Shown here one piece after another: positions 35,921 to 43,714 of a DNA stretch of 45,361 nt. Below the pieces are notes generated by a model. It saw only the letters and a list, made by a program, of their open reading frames with translations, searched no databases and was not told the origin of the DNA. How positions within the stretch are numbered: position 1 is the stretch's first letter; each line of letters starts with the position of its first letter. Source of the stretch: a virus; IMG/VR virus record IMGVR_UViG_3300021962_000198, positions 1-45,361 of that record. One strand, given 5' to 3'. Position numbers and translations under genes: made by a program.

Positions 35921-37771
35921 TTATCCAGCTGACATATCTGACAATCTAGAAACATATGGTGCATTTGACAATAGTTTGCCCTGACCTGTTTTACCACCAT
36001 ATGCATCGACGTTAACCATTGAGTCGATATCAATACCACCTTCGCCGTCTTTCCAATCTGGTTGTAAATACATTCTACCTCTACCAGCGTTAAACATTGA
36101 TTCTATTTCAGTTTTATCTCTTGGTCTACCAGGTTTTAATGTTATAACTACTAACATTTTTGTAGGAAATCCTTCAAAACTTAAAGGACCATCAAAACTA
36201 ATTTCAGTATCTTGTAATGCTAAGTTACCACAAACCATAATAGGATTCATAGGATTACCAACAGTTAGGTGCCATTGACCGGTTGGATCACCAGTTAAAA
36301 ACGCTTTAATTACATCACCACCCGAAGGTCCACCCATTAATTTCATTAAACCACCTCCGACAATATTTTCTAGAATACTAGAATCACCTATAATTTTATT
36401 AATACCGGCCTTATTTTTAATGTTACTTGCAGTTTTCTTAAGTTGATCTAGAAAGTTTCCACCCATACCGGCAAGAGTATCAGCGATAGAACCTAAATAA
36501 CCAGCATAATCTCCAGAAGCTAATTTACTCATATCACCGAATGGTTTACCAGTACTTCCAGAACCACTAAATCTAGTAGCACCTCCCCAGAAAGGTGCAG
36601 AATTATATGTCAACGCTAATATATTAGACATTGTATCCATAAATGCAACCTTAGGACTTGTACCAGGATATGCCTTAAGATCGTAGTGAAAACTTAATTT
36701 AAATTCTTGTTCAAATTTTAAACCCTTATCTCTGGCCAAAACTTCGTCAATAATATTAAGAGGGCCAAACACCTTATTAGGGTATGTTTCTTTAGCGTGG
36801 TCAACGTTACCAACTTTTCTTAGTGTAGCGGCTTGAACCGAAGTGAATCCATTTAGACCTGCTTCTGCACCAGCTAACCAACTTCTATTATCAATAAAAT
36901 CGCCCACCTTACCTCTATCAGATTGTCTTGATTGCGCATCTTGAATTTCTGATTTAGCTTCTGACCATTTATATCCAGTTTTAAACTTAAGAATTTCTTT
37001 TAGATCATTACCTAATGCCGGAGAAAGCCAAGTTACTGCTCTAGCCAAGTCAGGAGAAGAGGCATCCATGTCTGTCTTACCGTCTTTTTGTTTAACAGTT
37101 GGATCTAATAAGTCATCGCCCACTGGATAGGCAAACCTCCTAAGAGTAACCAAATAATCATTGGATATTTGACCATAGTGTTCCATTTGAATAAAATCAC
37201 TATACTTATAAGAAAATGCTGCACCACCAGTTTCATTAGAATATTCTACAATATTTCTAGCAGTTGGATTATTAATTCTATTTGATCCCAGGCCACTAAA
37301 CACTGGTCTATTGTAATCAGTACCATTAGTAGGCTCTACAGAACCATACGTTTGTCCGGTTCTATTTCTATATTTCATTAAAGTCCAGTTGTTAAACAAA
37401 GATCTAGGTGCTTTTCCTAAATTAACTTCATCTCCTTTTGTTTCAACTTTGTCACCTCCTTCACCACTAGTTACCTGATTAATAAGATATGTTCTAGAAT
37501 CTCGACCGTTTTGTGGATAAAGAGATTGTCCTTCAGTTGCTGGACCGAAAACATTTTCCTCACTTAGTGTAGTCTTGCCAGTACCTGTTAAATTTTCAGG
37601 TTGTGGCGGTGTTTGACCTAATGCTTTTTTCTTAGGAGTTGTACTTTTAACTTCTTTGCCAGTCTTTTTATCATTGTATACGTACTGAGTAGTTTCTAAA
37701 CCCGTAGTAGCATCAACGACCTTAAGAACTTTCTTAAAAACATAATTTAAATCATCACTAAAATCACTCAT
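35921..37771 (-). CDS. Putative baseplate tube-cap / tube-initiator protein (616 aa)
   Basis: It is the first gene after a promoter-bearing gap. The end of the protein carries L-T-V-G-N-P-M-N-P-I-M-V-C-G-N-L, I-S-F-D-G-P-L-S-F-E-G-F-P-T-K-M and L-V-V-I-T-L-K-P-G-R-P-R-D-K-T-E-I-E-S-M-F. This recalls the C-terminal region of T4 gp48/gp54-type proteins, which start tube polymerisation (N-P, F-G-P, then a final beta strand and acidic-aromatic end). The middle has a Gly/Ser-rich, weakly amphipathic stretch (about 395-470). It is not a tail sheath: no sheath-typical repeats, and the gene order starts the hub block. Assignment is tentative. Confidence 0.4.
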   Translation of the reverse strand: MSDFSDDLNYVFKKVLKVVDATTGLETTQYVYNDKKTGKEVKSTTPKKKALGQTPPQPENLTGTGKTTLSEENVFGPATEGQSLYPQNGRDSRTYLINQVTSGEGGDKVETKGDEVNLGKAPRSLFNNWTLMKYRNRTGQTYGSVEPTNGTDYNRPVFSGLGSNRINNPTARNIVEYSNETGGAAFSYKYSDFIQMEHYGQISNDYLVTLRRFAYPVGDDLLDPTVKQKDGKTDMDASSPDLARAVTWLSPALGNDLKEILKFKTGYKWSEAKSEIQDAQSRQSDRGKVGDFIDNRSWLAGAEAGLNGFTSVQAATLRKVGNVDHAKETYPNKVFGPLNIIDEVLARDKGLKFEQEFKLSFHYDLKAYPGTSPKVAFMDTMSNILALTYNSAPFWGGATRFSGSGSTGKPFGDMSKLASGDYAGYLGSIADTLAGMGGNFLDQLKKTASNIKNKAGINKIIGDSSILENIVGGGLMKLMGGPSGGDVIKAFLTGDPTGQWHLTVGNPMNPIMVCGNLALQDTEISFDGPLSFEGFPTKMLVVITLKPGRPRDKTEIESMFNAGRGRMYLQPDWKDGEGGIDIDSMVNVDAYGGKTGQGKLLSNAPYVSRLSDMSAG

Positions 37772-37792
37772 GAGAGAATACGTTATTTTTAA

Positions 37793-37800
37793 TATATATC
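37793..37800 (-). promoter_or_regulatory. Late-promoter candidate GATATATA opening the baseplate block
   Basis: GATATATA on the minus strand ends 21 bases before the ATG at 37771. It directly follows the small inverted repeat at 37800-37815. A second T4-type element lies 30 bases further upstream. Confidence 0.55.
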
Positions 37801-37815
37801 TACCTAATATGGTAG
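37800..37815 (-). other. Small inverted repeat abutting the baseplate promoter motif
   Basis: The minus strand reads CTACC-ATATTA-GGTAG (5-bp stem, 6-base loop), ending in the G of GATATATA. It may be a weak terminator for the upstream genes or a protein-binding site. The short stem makes chance possible. Confidence 0.3.
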
Positions 37816-37822
37816 GATAATA

Positions 37823-37830
37823 TATTTATA
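37823..37830 (-). promoter_or_regulatory. Exact T4-type late-promoter octamer TATAAATA
   Basis: TATAAATA on the minus strand overlaps the stop codon of the 199-aa gene and ends 51 bases before the ATG at 37771. T4 late promoters use exactly this octamer. Together with the nearby GATATATA it could form tandem starts for the baseplate block. Confidence 0.35.
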
Positions 37831-38425
37831 CCCACTCCACGTTATCCATTTCGTCGGTTTCTGGTCTATATAATAAATTATCCGCCCACTTGGGGTCTTT
37901 TGGATATTTATCTCCTAAAAATTTCTGTAGAGATTTTATATATTCACCCTTAGTGTGCCAATAAAATTCTCCGTCTCTATAAACGGATCTATTGACCAAT
38001 TCGTACAACTCTTTAAGTTTCATTTCAATGTGAAACGTTTGAATTTTATTAAATAGCTCTTCTTGTTCGGCTCTGGTTCTAGTGCAGAAAACTGAATCTA
38101 CTACGATTAAGTATTGTTTCCATTTTTCACCATTAAAAATATTATTTTCAATATCTTCAACTGTTGGGTACAAAGCTCTTTTGAGATTCATCTTAGTGTC
38201 GGCTCCTTCAAAATTTTTAATAAATCTACCGCCGAAAAGATTTTTCTTTAAAAAATAAACAGGATCATAAAATTTCTTAATCCTTATTTGATATTGTGGA
38301 TTGACGTCATCGAATTTAACGTCATAAATAGTTGCCCTAACTGGAATTAATAAGTTAGGTTGTTGTGTTGTAGAAATCAGGGCGTGAATTTGATCGCCCT
38401 TAGAAAAGAGTTTATGTTTAATCAT
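37826..38425 (-). CDS. Unassigned protein (199 aa)
   Basis: No family recognised. The protein looks cytoplasmic and globular: an N-terminal beta part (G-D-Q-I-H-A-L-I-S, then Y-D-V-K-F-D-D-V-N-P-Q-Y-Q-I-R-I) is followed by a helical part rich in Lys, Glu, Phe and Tyr. The first strands resemble a small SH3-like barrel. It overlaps the upstream 133-aa gene by 8 bases and ends the operon of small genes before the baseplate promoter. The frame is clear and the overlap is typical of phage early or middle genes, but I cannot infer a role. Confidence 0.6.
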   Translation of the reverse strand: MIKHKLFSKGDQIHALISTTQQPNLLIPVRATIYDVKFDDVNPQYQIRIKKFYDPVYFLKKNLFGGRFIKNFEGADTKMNLKRALYPTVEDIENNIFNGEKWKQYLIVVDSVFCTRTRAEQEELFNKIQTFHIEMKLKELYELVNRSVYRDGEFYWHTKGEYIKSLQKFLGDKYPKDPKWADNLLYRPETDEMDNVEWV

Positions 38426-38819
38426 TGTCTATAAATCTAACATTATCAAATTTACTCAAAACACCTTTTTTTGGAAAATCACATCTATTAATTACCAATA
38501 AATCTAATTCACATTGATCATCAATCATAGAGTTAATAAACTCTCTAAAATTGCTGACTGTTTCCGCACTTAAGGTTTTAAACATATAAAGGATCTTGAT
38601 GTTCTCGCGATCATCAAGATCCATTAATGCTTTTTGAATAGTTTTTCTAATGTAGATAGAGACAATTATGTTAGAAGGTTCAGCATTATCCGGATCGCTT
38701 TTAATTAAACGATTAAAGATGTCATAATAAGACACGGTAAGATCATAGTCACCGTTTTTAGATAACTTATCGAATTCCGTCCTAGTTTTACACCAAACTC
38801 CTTCTATTTTCAAGTTCAT
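38418..38819 (-). CDS. Unassigned protein (133 aa)
   Basis: No family recognised. The product begins MNLKIEGVWCKTRTEFDKL and alternates strands (I-I-V-S-I-Y-I-R-K, I-K-I-L-Y-M-F, L-D-L-L-V-I-N-R-C) with helices, an alpha/beta arrangement. Its ATG overlaps the upstream stop (ATGA) and its own end overlaps the next start by 8 bases, so it is translationally coupled on both sides. Confidence 0.6.
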   Translation of the reverse strand: MNLKIEGVWCKTRTEFDKLSKNGDYDLTVSYYDIFNRLIKSDPDNAEPSNIIVSIYIRKTIQKALMDLDDRENIKILYMFKTLSAETVSNFREFINSMIDDQCELDLLVINRCDFPKKGVLSKFDNVRFIDND

Positions 38820-39139
38820 TCCTTTATTAGAGACTCAAGTCTTTTAATTTCTTTTTCTAAAGATTGAATCTTATTTTTTATTTCAGTGTTGGAACCAGTG
38901 TATTTAATTCCCCATCCAATGTGAATATGAAGACAATCTGAATCCAGTTCTGTTCCAATATCTAGACCTAAATCAAAAATAATGTCCTTTAAAAACTTAA
39001 CTTGATTAGATCGCTTCATAGGACCAGTAAACTCATAAACGTGTCTAGATTCGAATTCTTCTCCTCCTCCGTTTACGTTGTCATCTACAAGAGTTTTAAT
39101 AACGCCATTATCTGCTGGCTCTATAGCGATACTTAACAT
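38816..39139 (-). CDS. Unassigned small protein with C-terminal coiled coil (107 aa)
   Basis: No family recognised. Residues 1-80 are alpha/beta-like with L-H-I-H-I-G-W-G-I-K near residue 72. The last 25 residues form a heptad-like helix (I-K-N-K-I-Q-S-L-E-K-E-I-K-R-L-E-S-L-I). The start is 5 bases after the previous stop, and the stop overlaps the next ATG as ATGA. Confidence 0.6.
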   Translation of the reverse strand: MLSIAIEPADNGVIKTLVDDNVNGGGEEFESRHVYEFTGPMKRSNQVKFLKDIIFDLGLDIGTELDSDCLHIHIGWGIKYTGSNTEIKNKIQSLEKEIKRLESLIKE

Positions 39140-39144
39140 ATGAT

Positions 39145-39555
39145 TTATTGTCTAGAAGCCCTTAATTCTGCGGCTTTTTTGGTTAATGCTAAAGCTTCTT
39201 TTTTATCTTTACGATAATTTTCTTTGGTTGAAGTCCATCTAATTGCTGTAGCTTCTTCTAAAAGAGCGATTTCTTCAGCATTGTAACCCAACTCATACCA
39301 TGTTTCTTTCATGCTTTCTAACTTAGCTTCAAAATAAGCTTCATGTTCTGCCTCAATTTGAGTGCGTCTGATTTCTTGAATTCTAACTCCAGTTCTAATA
39401 TTCTCAGCTCTGAAATTAGCTCTAATTGGATCAAAGAATGAAAGCTTACTCAAATATCTGAGTACACCTTGTTGCTTTAATCTAAATCTACGCTCTCTGC
39501 GATTAGGAATTCGTTGAGTCTCCTGATTCTGTGTTTGTTCCATTTGTTTTGACAT
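39145..39555 (-). CDS. Unassigned basic/helical protein (136 aa)
   Basis: The product is rich in Arg, Glu, Lys and Ala and almost wholly helical in pattern (R-R-E-R-R-F-R-L-K-Q-Q-G, E-I-R-R-T-Q-I-E-A-E-H-E-A-Y, K-K-A-A-E-L-R-A). The basic N-terminal half could bind nucleic acid. The frame overlaps the 3' end of the upstream gene by 53 bases; a second ATG at 39543 would shorten the overlap to 41. No family recognised. Confidence 0.55.
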   Translation of the reverse strand: MSKQMEQTQNQETQRIPNRRERRFRLKQQGVLRYLSKLSFFDPIRANFRAENIRTGVRIQEIRRTQIEAEHEAYFEAKLESMKETWYELGYNAEEIALLEEATAIRWTSTKENYRKDKKEALALTKKAAELRASRQ

Positions 39556-40099
39556 TATAATAGTTGTTAATAAATGATTCGATTTGTTCTTTTAAACTGT
39601 CTCTTAAATTATCTATCTGACTCTCTACGAGCGCAACAATTTGACTGTTTAAATCTTTTTTAGTGATATCCATTTGATCTTTAAGCAATGCATAAATTTC
39701 TTTAGATGGAATATTAATTTGTACTGGCATATTTGCTTTGTTTTTAGCACTCATCTTTTTCAACATCTCTTGCATCACATTAACTTCAGCCGCGGGTTCA
39801 GCATCTCTGCGAGGTCTGACTGGTGTTGCATTAGATGGTTCAGCATCTCTGCGAGGTCTAACCGGTGTTGCATCAGTTACGATAGCTCCAAAATCTTTAG
39901 CTATTGAAAGTGCTTGATCTTTATCATTTGCCGGTAATAAAAATTCATTCACTAGCTCGATGTTACATTGTGTACCGTCTGTGAATTTTAACCATTTTTT
40001 ATCGTTTTGAATTTCAGATGTTTCAACAATTTGTCCAATTCTTTCAGACTTAATCCAAACATAAAATTGTCTATTTTCGGTTTTTAATTGTTCTCCCAT
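39503..40099 (-). CDS. Unassigned protein with duplicated Arg-Pro segment and C-terminal coiled coil (198 aa)
   Basis: I place the start at 40099 (MGEQLKTENRQFYVWIKSER). The longer frame from 40141 would overlap the preceding gene, which stops at 40104. Residues 1-60 look like a small beta domain (F-Y-V-W-I-K, W-L-K-F-T-D-G-T-Q-C-N-I). A duplicated A-T-P-V-R-P-R-R-D-A-E-P segment follows, then a helical region (I-Y-A-L-L-K-D-Q-M-D-I-T-K-K-D-L to F-I-N-N-Y-Y). The coil suggests an oligomer. Function unknown. Confidence 0.6.
   Translation of the reverse strand: MGEQLKTENRQFYVWIKSERIGQIVETSEIQNDKKWLKFTDGTQCNIELVNEFLLPANDKDQALSIAKDFGAIVTDATPVRPRRDAEPSNATPVRPRRDAEPAAEVNVMQEMLKKMSAKNKANMPVQINIPSKEIYALLKDQMDITKKDLNSQIVALVESQIDNLRDSLKEQIESFINNYYNVKTNGTNTESGDSTNS
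39795..39875. repeat. Direct repeat, two ~39-bp copies with 42-bp period
   Basis: The sequence ggttcagcatctctgcgagg occurs at 39795 and 39837. Each copy continues with about 19 more near-identical bases. It encodes the duplicated A-T-P-V-R-P-R-R-D-A-E-P segment of the 198-aa protein. Confidence 0.88.
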
Positions 40100-40103
40100 A
40101 ATC

Positions 40104-40334
40104 TTATTTTTTAATATCTGTAATAGTTTCATTTTGTACAAATATTAGTTTGCTATTATTATATGCAATGTCAGCAAAAGGTTTAATGAAATCATGTGAT
40201 TCACTAGGACCAATAGTAGCATCAGATTTTTGAAGTCTTCTTAACCAATGTTTGCCAAATTCTTCCTCTCCCAATTCGCTTAATTGTTTTTCTAAAAAAC
40301 TTACTTCAGGTAAGTATAATTTGTTAAATCCCAT
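40104..40334 (-). CDS. Unassigned small protein (76 aa)
   Basis: The product begins MGFNKLYLPEVSFLEKQLSE and has a helical first half with acidic E-L-G-E-E-E-F-G, then H-W-L-R-R-L-Q-K. It lies 9 bases after the helicase gene and 4 bases before the start of the 198-aa gene. A T4-like phage small regulatory protein is possible, but no family is recognised. Confidence 0.55.
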   Translation of the reverse strand: MGFNKLYLPEVSFLEKQLSELGEEEFGKHWLRRLQKSDATIGPSESHDFIKPFADIAYNNSKLIFVQNETITDIKK

Positions 40335-40343
40335 ATCTATATT

Positions 40344-42074
40344 TTATTTAATTGTTTTAATTCTTTCCATGAAGCTTGGAGGGAAAAATCCCTCTTTATT
40401 TATCAAACTTCTAAAACATGCATCTAGAATATACGTCACCGCCCAATCGTCCTCATTTCTAACTGAACGACCTACACCTTGCATGATACTGATACCCGTT
40501 TTCCAATCGTACCACTCATTAGAGACTTGCATTTTTGCTTTAATTAACGGGTCGCCCAATGAAGGATATGGTACTTTAAAAAATATTTGAAATCTACTGG
40601 TGTCGTCTTTTAAATCAAGACCTTCTAACAAAGAAGGACCCATTAAAATTGCTTCTTCTTTCTTTTTGAAGATTTCTAATACATCTGCTTTTTGTTTAGA
40701 ATTTTCATAGTCCATTAGTCTAAATGTGTGCTTAGAATTGGATTTTATATAATTCATAAATTCATATGATCCACAGTGGATAATACCTCGCTGGCCTTTG
40801 TGCTTACTTATGATCTGATCCATGATTTCAACTACTCTGGGTAAACTGGCTTCTCTTTCTTTAAACGAAAGTTTGTGGCGATTAACGAAAACTACTGGAG
40901 ATTTATCATAATTGAATGCATTATCCATGCGAATGAATTTAGCATTCTTAATACCCATAATTCTAACAAAGGCTCTAGGATCCCCAATAGTAGCACTCAT
41001 GAATACTTTAAATCCAGCCTTTTCATGTAAATATTTGTTGATCATTAAGCTCTCTTCGACACACATGAATTTGGCCTCATTTTCATTTTGATCCAAAACC
41101 ATTTTATTAACACCGACTTCTTTGATTAAACTCAAATAATCTTCTACTTTACAGTGTACATCCTTTAACCTATCAAAGTGTGCGAACGAGGTTTGCCAAT
41201 CTTTAGGAACCTCTGAAATACCAAATCTTTTTTTGGCCATTTTATTGGCTACTTGTCTAACTTTACCGAATCCGTGTAGAATTCTTTCGAATTCACTCAT
41301 TGCAGTAAAGACTTCATTTTTATCTCCTACCATCATCGTGTTAATAAGAGATTGAATTTTGTTTTTAGTATAAGCAGCTTCTTGAAAACCTTGTTTACTG
41401 GCAAATCTATTTAAAGAGACCATTCTATCGACCAAGCTCGGATCAATACGAGGACTAAAGTGACTCTGTACAATATCATCGATTCGGTGTGCTTCATCAA
41501 AAAAGACAAAGTCTCTCTGTTCGAATGGAATGGTACGTTCTTCTTGTAGCATTTTAGCCTCAACATAGTTTCGTTGAATTAACCAAAATGAATAATTAAG
41601 TAATGAAATAGGTTGATCAATAGCTCTGCGTCTATTTTGTAAATATTCACATGAATTATAACAACTTAATCTTTCTGCTTGTTCATAACCCATACCCTTG
41701 AGCTTGCAATCCCCGAGGGAAAATGGCAAACCATTCACTGAACATTCATAATTATCAACACCTTTAATAGACGGCCATCTCAAACCATATTTATAGAAAT
41801 CAGATTCATACTGATCCTGAAGACTCAGGTCACTCGTAACCATGTAACCTCTATTTCCCATTTCTTTTAAGATATGAGCAGCCCACATCGCAATCAGTGA
41901 CTTACCAGCACCAGTTGGTGCATCAATAACTAAAGTTGAATTAGGATCATCTAAATAAGTTTCACAAATTTTGGTAATAATCTCACGCTGTCCTTTTCTA
42001 AATTGAAAATTCTGACCAAACGTATTTTTCTCTAGTGCTAAATCTATAATTTGATCTATTCTGCGTTCCAACAT
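40344..42074 (-). CDS. XPD/DinG-type superfamily 2 DNA helicase with Fe-S cysteines
   Basis: The 576-aa protein shows the Q-like G-Q-R-E-I-I start and Walker A D-A-P-T-G-A-G-K-S (residues 51-59). Cysteines 111, 123, 138 and 142 are placed like the iron-sulphur domain of Rad3/XPD/DinG helicases. It has Walker B D-E-A-H (193-196), M-S-A-T (motif III), and motif VI Q-G-V-G-R-S-V-R (532-539, Arg536 and Arg539). These enzymes unwind DNA 5' to 3' and act on R-loops, forks and repair intermediates. The start lies 19 bases inside the dCMP deaminase gene, so the two are coupled. It probably serves phage DNA replication or recombination. Confidence 0.92.
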   Translation of the reverse strand: MLERRIDQIIDLALEKNTFGQNFQFRKGQREIITKICETYLDDPNSTLVIDAPTGAGKSLIAMWAAHILKEMGNRGYMVTSDLSLQDQYESDFYKYGLRWPSIKGVDNYECSVNGLPFSLGDCKLKGMGYEQAERLSCYNSCEYLQNRRRAIDQPISLLNYSFWLIQRNYVEAKMLQEERTIPFEQRDFVFFDEAHRIDDIVQSHFSPRIDPSLVDRMVSLNRFASKQGFQEAAYTKNKIQSLINTMMVGDKNEVFTAMSEFERILHGFGKVRQVANKMAKKRFGISEVPKDWQTSFAHFDRLKDVHCKVEDYLSLIKEVGVNKMVLDQNENEAKFMCVEESLMINKYLHEKAGFKVFMSATIGDPRAFVRIMGIKNAKFIRMDNAFNYDKSPVVFVNRHKLSFKEREASLPRVVEIMDQIISKHKGQRGIIHCGSYEFMNYIKSNSKHTFRLMDYENSKQKADVLEIFKKKEEAILMGPSLLEGLDLKDDTSRFQIFFKVPYPSLGDPLIKAKMQVSNEWYDWKTGISIMQGVGRSVRNEDDWAVTYILDACFRSLINKEGFFPPSFMERIKTIK

Positions 42075-42562
42075 ATAACTTCATTTACTTCTATTCCTGC
42101 CTTTTTTAATAATTCTACCCCACTCATATCTCTATAATCCTCTGAATAATAAACTCGTTTAATACCTGCTTGAATAATCAGTTTAGCACAATCAAAGCAC
42201 GGTGCAGTAGTGGTATAAAGATCGGCATTATTAGAAGTCATCGTGGATTTAGCTAATTTAGTAATAGCATTTGATTCAGCATGTAAAACCTCATGTTTGG
42301 TTACTGTCTTACTACAACATCCATCTTTACAATCATATCCCTTGTCTATTAAAATTTGAGCATGATCAGGATTATCATAGTGTCTAATTTGTAATTCTTC
42401 ACACGCGTTATCAAATCCATGTGGTGTTCCATTATAACCAAATGAAACTATTTGTTCGTCTTTAACGATAATACATCCTACGCGTCGACGTTCAGCATAA
42501 CTTAATTTAGCCGTTTGATAGGCTATTTGCATATAGATAATATCTACTGGTATTCTTGGCAT
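42056..42562 (-). CDS. dCMP deaminase
   Basis: The 168-aa protein carries the zinc-dependent cytidine/deoxycytidylate deaminase motifs H94-A-E96 and P-C122-F-D-C125. It also has G-C-I-I-V near residue 29, G-Y-N-G-T-P-H-G-F near residue 42 (typical of dCMP deaminases) and a Cys-rich insert C-K-D-G-C-C (about 78-83). That insert, with His90, may form the second zinc site seen in T4 and related enzymes. It converts dCMP to dUMP, supplying dTMP synthesis in an A+T-rich phage. The length is near T4 gene cd (193 aa). It follows a terminator candidate and overlaps the helicase. Confidence 0.95.
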   Translation of the reverse strand: MPRIPVDIIYMQIAYQTAKLSYAERRRVGCIIVKDEQIVSFGYNGTPHGFDNACEELQIRHYDNPDHAQILIDKGYDCKDGCCSKTVTKHEVLHAESNAITKLAKSTMTSNNADLYTTTAPCFDCAKLIIQAGIKRVYYSEDYRDMSGVELLKKAGIEVNEVICWNAE

Positions 42563-42577
42563 ATTTAAAGTCTATTA

Positions 42578-42613
42578 AATAAAAAAGGTCCATGCATTAT
42601 ACACAGACCCTTT
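42578..42613 (-). terminator. Rho-independent terminator candidate after the internal-protein gene
   Basis: On the minus strand AAAGG(G)TCTGTG pairs with CATGGACCTTT around a 7-base loop (TATAATG), with one bulged G and two G-U pairs. A run of six T follows (42586-42581). It sits 33 bases past the stop at 42646 and 16 bases before the dCMP deaminase start, ending the head-internal gene block. Confidence 0.7.
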
Positions 42614-42645
42614 AAAAAGTTTAATTCGATGATACTTAAACTCAA

Positions 42646-43071
42646 TTAGTATTTAGGCTCTTCAATAACCTTTAATTTGATTAATTCGTCAATAAATTCA
42701 GTCATTGTCATTTTCATTGCATCAGGAATAATAGTCTTACTACCTTCTACGAAGTCAACATCATCAAAATAGTATGATTTACCATTATCTGCAGCTATAG
42801 TTATGACTTCACCTAACATTACATCACCTGGAGCTCTTCTTGCACCTGATAATGCCTTAACAGCATCTTTACCCCATGCACTAAAATAGATAACATTGTC
42901 TGGATTACTGTCAGTTCTTGTTGGATTTAAGCCCATATCAAAAAGTGCTTTTTCACGACCGCTACCTTCTGGTGCATACCAATAAGCGATCATACCTTTT
43001 GCTAATTCTTCGTCTCTACCCTTTTTAAGGCCTTCGTTGATGAATTCTTCGTATAATTTTACGTATTTCAT
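42646..43071 (-). CDS. Putative internal head protein with capsid-targeting-like tag; possible ADP-ribosyltransferase-like fold
   Basis: The 141-aa protein begins MKYVKLYEEFINEGLKKG. The first 13 residues match the tag of the proteins at 44619-45308 and at the left edge, and I11-N-E13 is a gp21-type cleavage site. After the tag, A-Y-W-Y-A-P, then M-G-L-N-P-T-R-T, V-I-Y-F-S-A-W-G-K-D-A and M-L-G-E-V-I-T-I follow an order seen in ADP-ribosyltransferase-like folds. The catalytic triad is not clear, and the T4 Alt parallel (an internal, injected ADP-ribosyltransferase) is only a hypothesis. It lies 14 bases after the acidic protein and is closed by a terminator. Confidence 0.65.
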   Translation of the reverse strand: MKYVKLYEEFINEGLKKGRDEELAKGMIAYWYAPEGSGREKALFDMGLNPTRTDSNPDNVIYFSAWGKDAVKALSGARRAPGDVMLGEVITIAADNGKSYYFDDVDFVEGSKTIIPDAMKMTMTEFIDELIKLKVIEEPKY

Positions 43072-43085
43072 GTTAATTTAGTTTT

Positions 43086-43694
43086 TTATTTTGAAGACCA
43101 AGTTTCTTTTAACTCGTCTATTTTTTTAGTAAAAGATTCTTTAACCGTATTTAAAACAGCTTCATACATTTCTGTAGTTAATTCGTCGCCTTCATGAATA
43201 ATAGCATGAGACTCTTCCATTTTCTGTGCGATCAATGTAGCAGCCAAAGCGGCATTCTCTTTTAAATAAGATTCCATTGTATGATCAGGATAATCGTCCT
43301 TATGATATTCACACATTTCATCTACCATTTTATCATAGGCTTCTTTTAACATTTCAGAAACTGGTTTTACCTTTTGGTCATCTTCAGCCTCTTCTCCACC
43401 TGCAGCCTCTTCCTCTTCTTCTTTGGCTTCTTCATCGGGGCTTTCTAGTTCTTCATGTTCTTTTGATTCTTCGTCGTCATCATCGTCATCGTCGTCATCG
43501 TCGTCATCATCAGATTCTTTGGCAGTGCCTTTGATTTTTTCTTCATCGTCGTCATCTGATTCTTCACCTTCACACACACATGGTTCTTCACCACATGTTT
43601 CGCAAAGCTCGTTGGTTTCTTCAGCGATTTCTTCGCTATTCTTCAAGTTTTTACTAATAGCAAATTCCTCGAAAGATAAAATTTTCTTTGTCAT
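43086..43694 (-). CDS. Extremely acidic protein with Cys knuckle, candidate prohead core/scaffold (gp67-like)
   Basis: The 202-aa protein has an N-terminal L-S-F-E-E-F-A-I-S-K related to the internal-protein tag, with I23-A-E25 as possible protease site. A C31-E-T-C34-G-E-E-P-C39-V-C41 knuckle that may bind zinc follows. Next are long Asp/Glu runs, including 13 consecutive Asp at 62-74, and a helical last third (L-K-E-A-Y-D-K-M-V-D-E-M, then V-K-E-S-F-T-K-K-I-D-E-L). T4 gp67, a minor prohead core protein, has a comparable acidic Asp/Glu tail, and scaffold cores are helical and acidic. It lies between two probable internal-protein genes. Assignment by composition and context only. Confidence 0.55.
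   Translation of the reverse strand: MTKKILSFEEFAISKNLKNSEEIAEETNELCETCGEEPCVCEGEESDDDDEEKIKGTAKESDDDDDDDDDDDDDEESKEHEELESPDEEAKEEEEEAAGGEEAEDDQKVKPVSEMLKEAYDKMVDEMCEYHKDDYPDHTMESYLKENAALAATLIAQKMEESHAIIHEGDELTTEMYEAVLNTVKESFTKKIDELKETWSSK
43473..43511. repeat. Asp-codon trinucleotide run
   Basis: Thirteen GAT/GAC codons on the minus strand (read as atc/gtc triplets on the plus strand) encode 13 consecutive Asp. The mixture of GAT and GAC argues that the acidic run is kept by selection and not only by slippage. Confidence 0.9.
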
Positions 43695-43714
43695 AATACA
43701 ATATTATTTTATTT

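Noticed and set aside
35921-37771. 616-aa gene as tail sheath
   Set aside because: Size is suitable, but I see no sheath-like C-terminal domain. The end of the protein resembles tube-initiator proteins, and it heads the hub gene block.
40100-40141. Earlier start (40141) for the 198-aa gene
   Set aside because: It would overlap the end of the 76-aa gene, which stops at 40104. The ATG at 40099 follows that stop by 4 bases, matching the packing of this genome.
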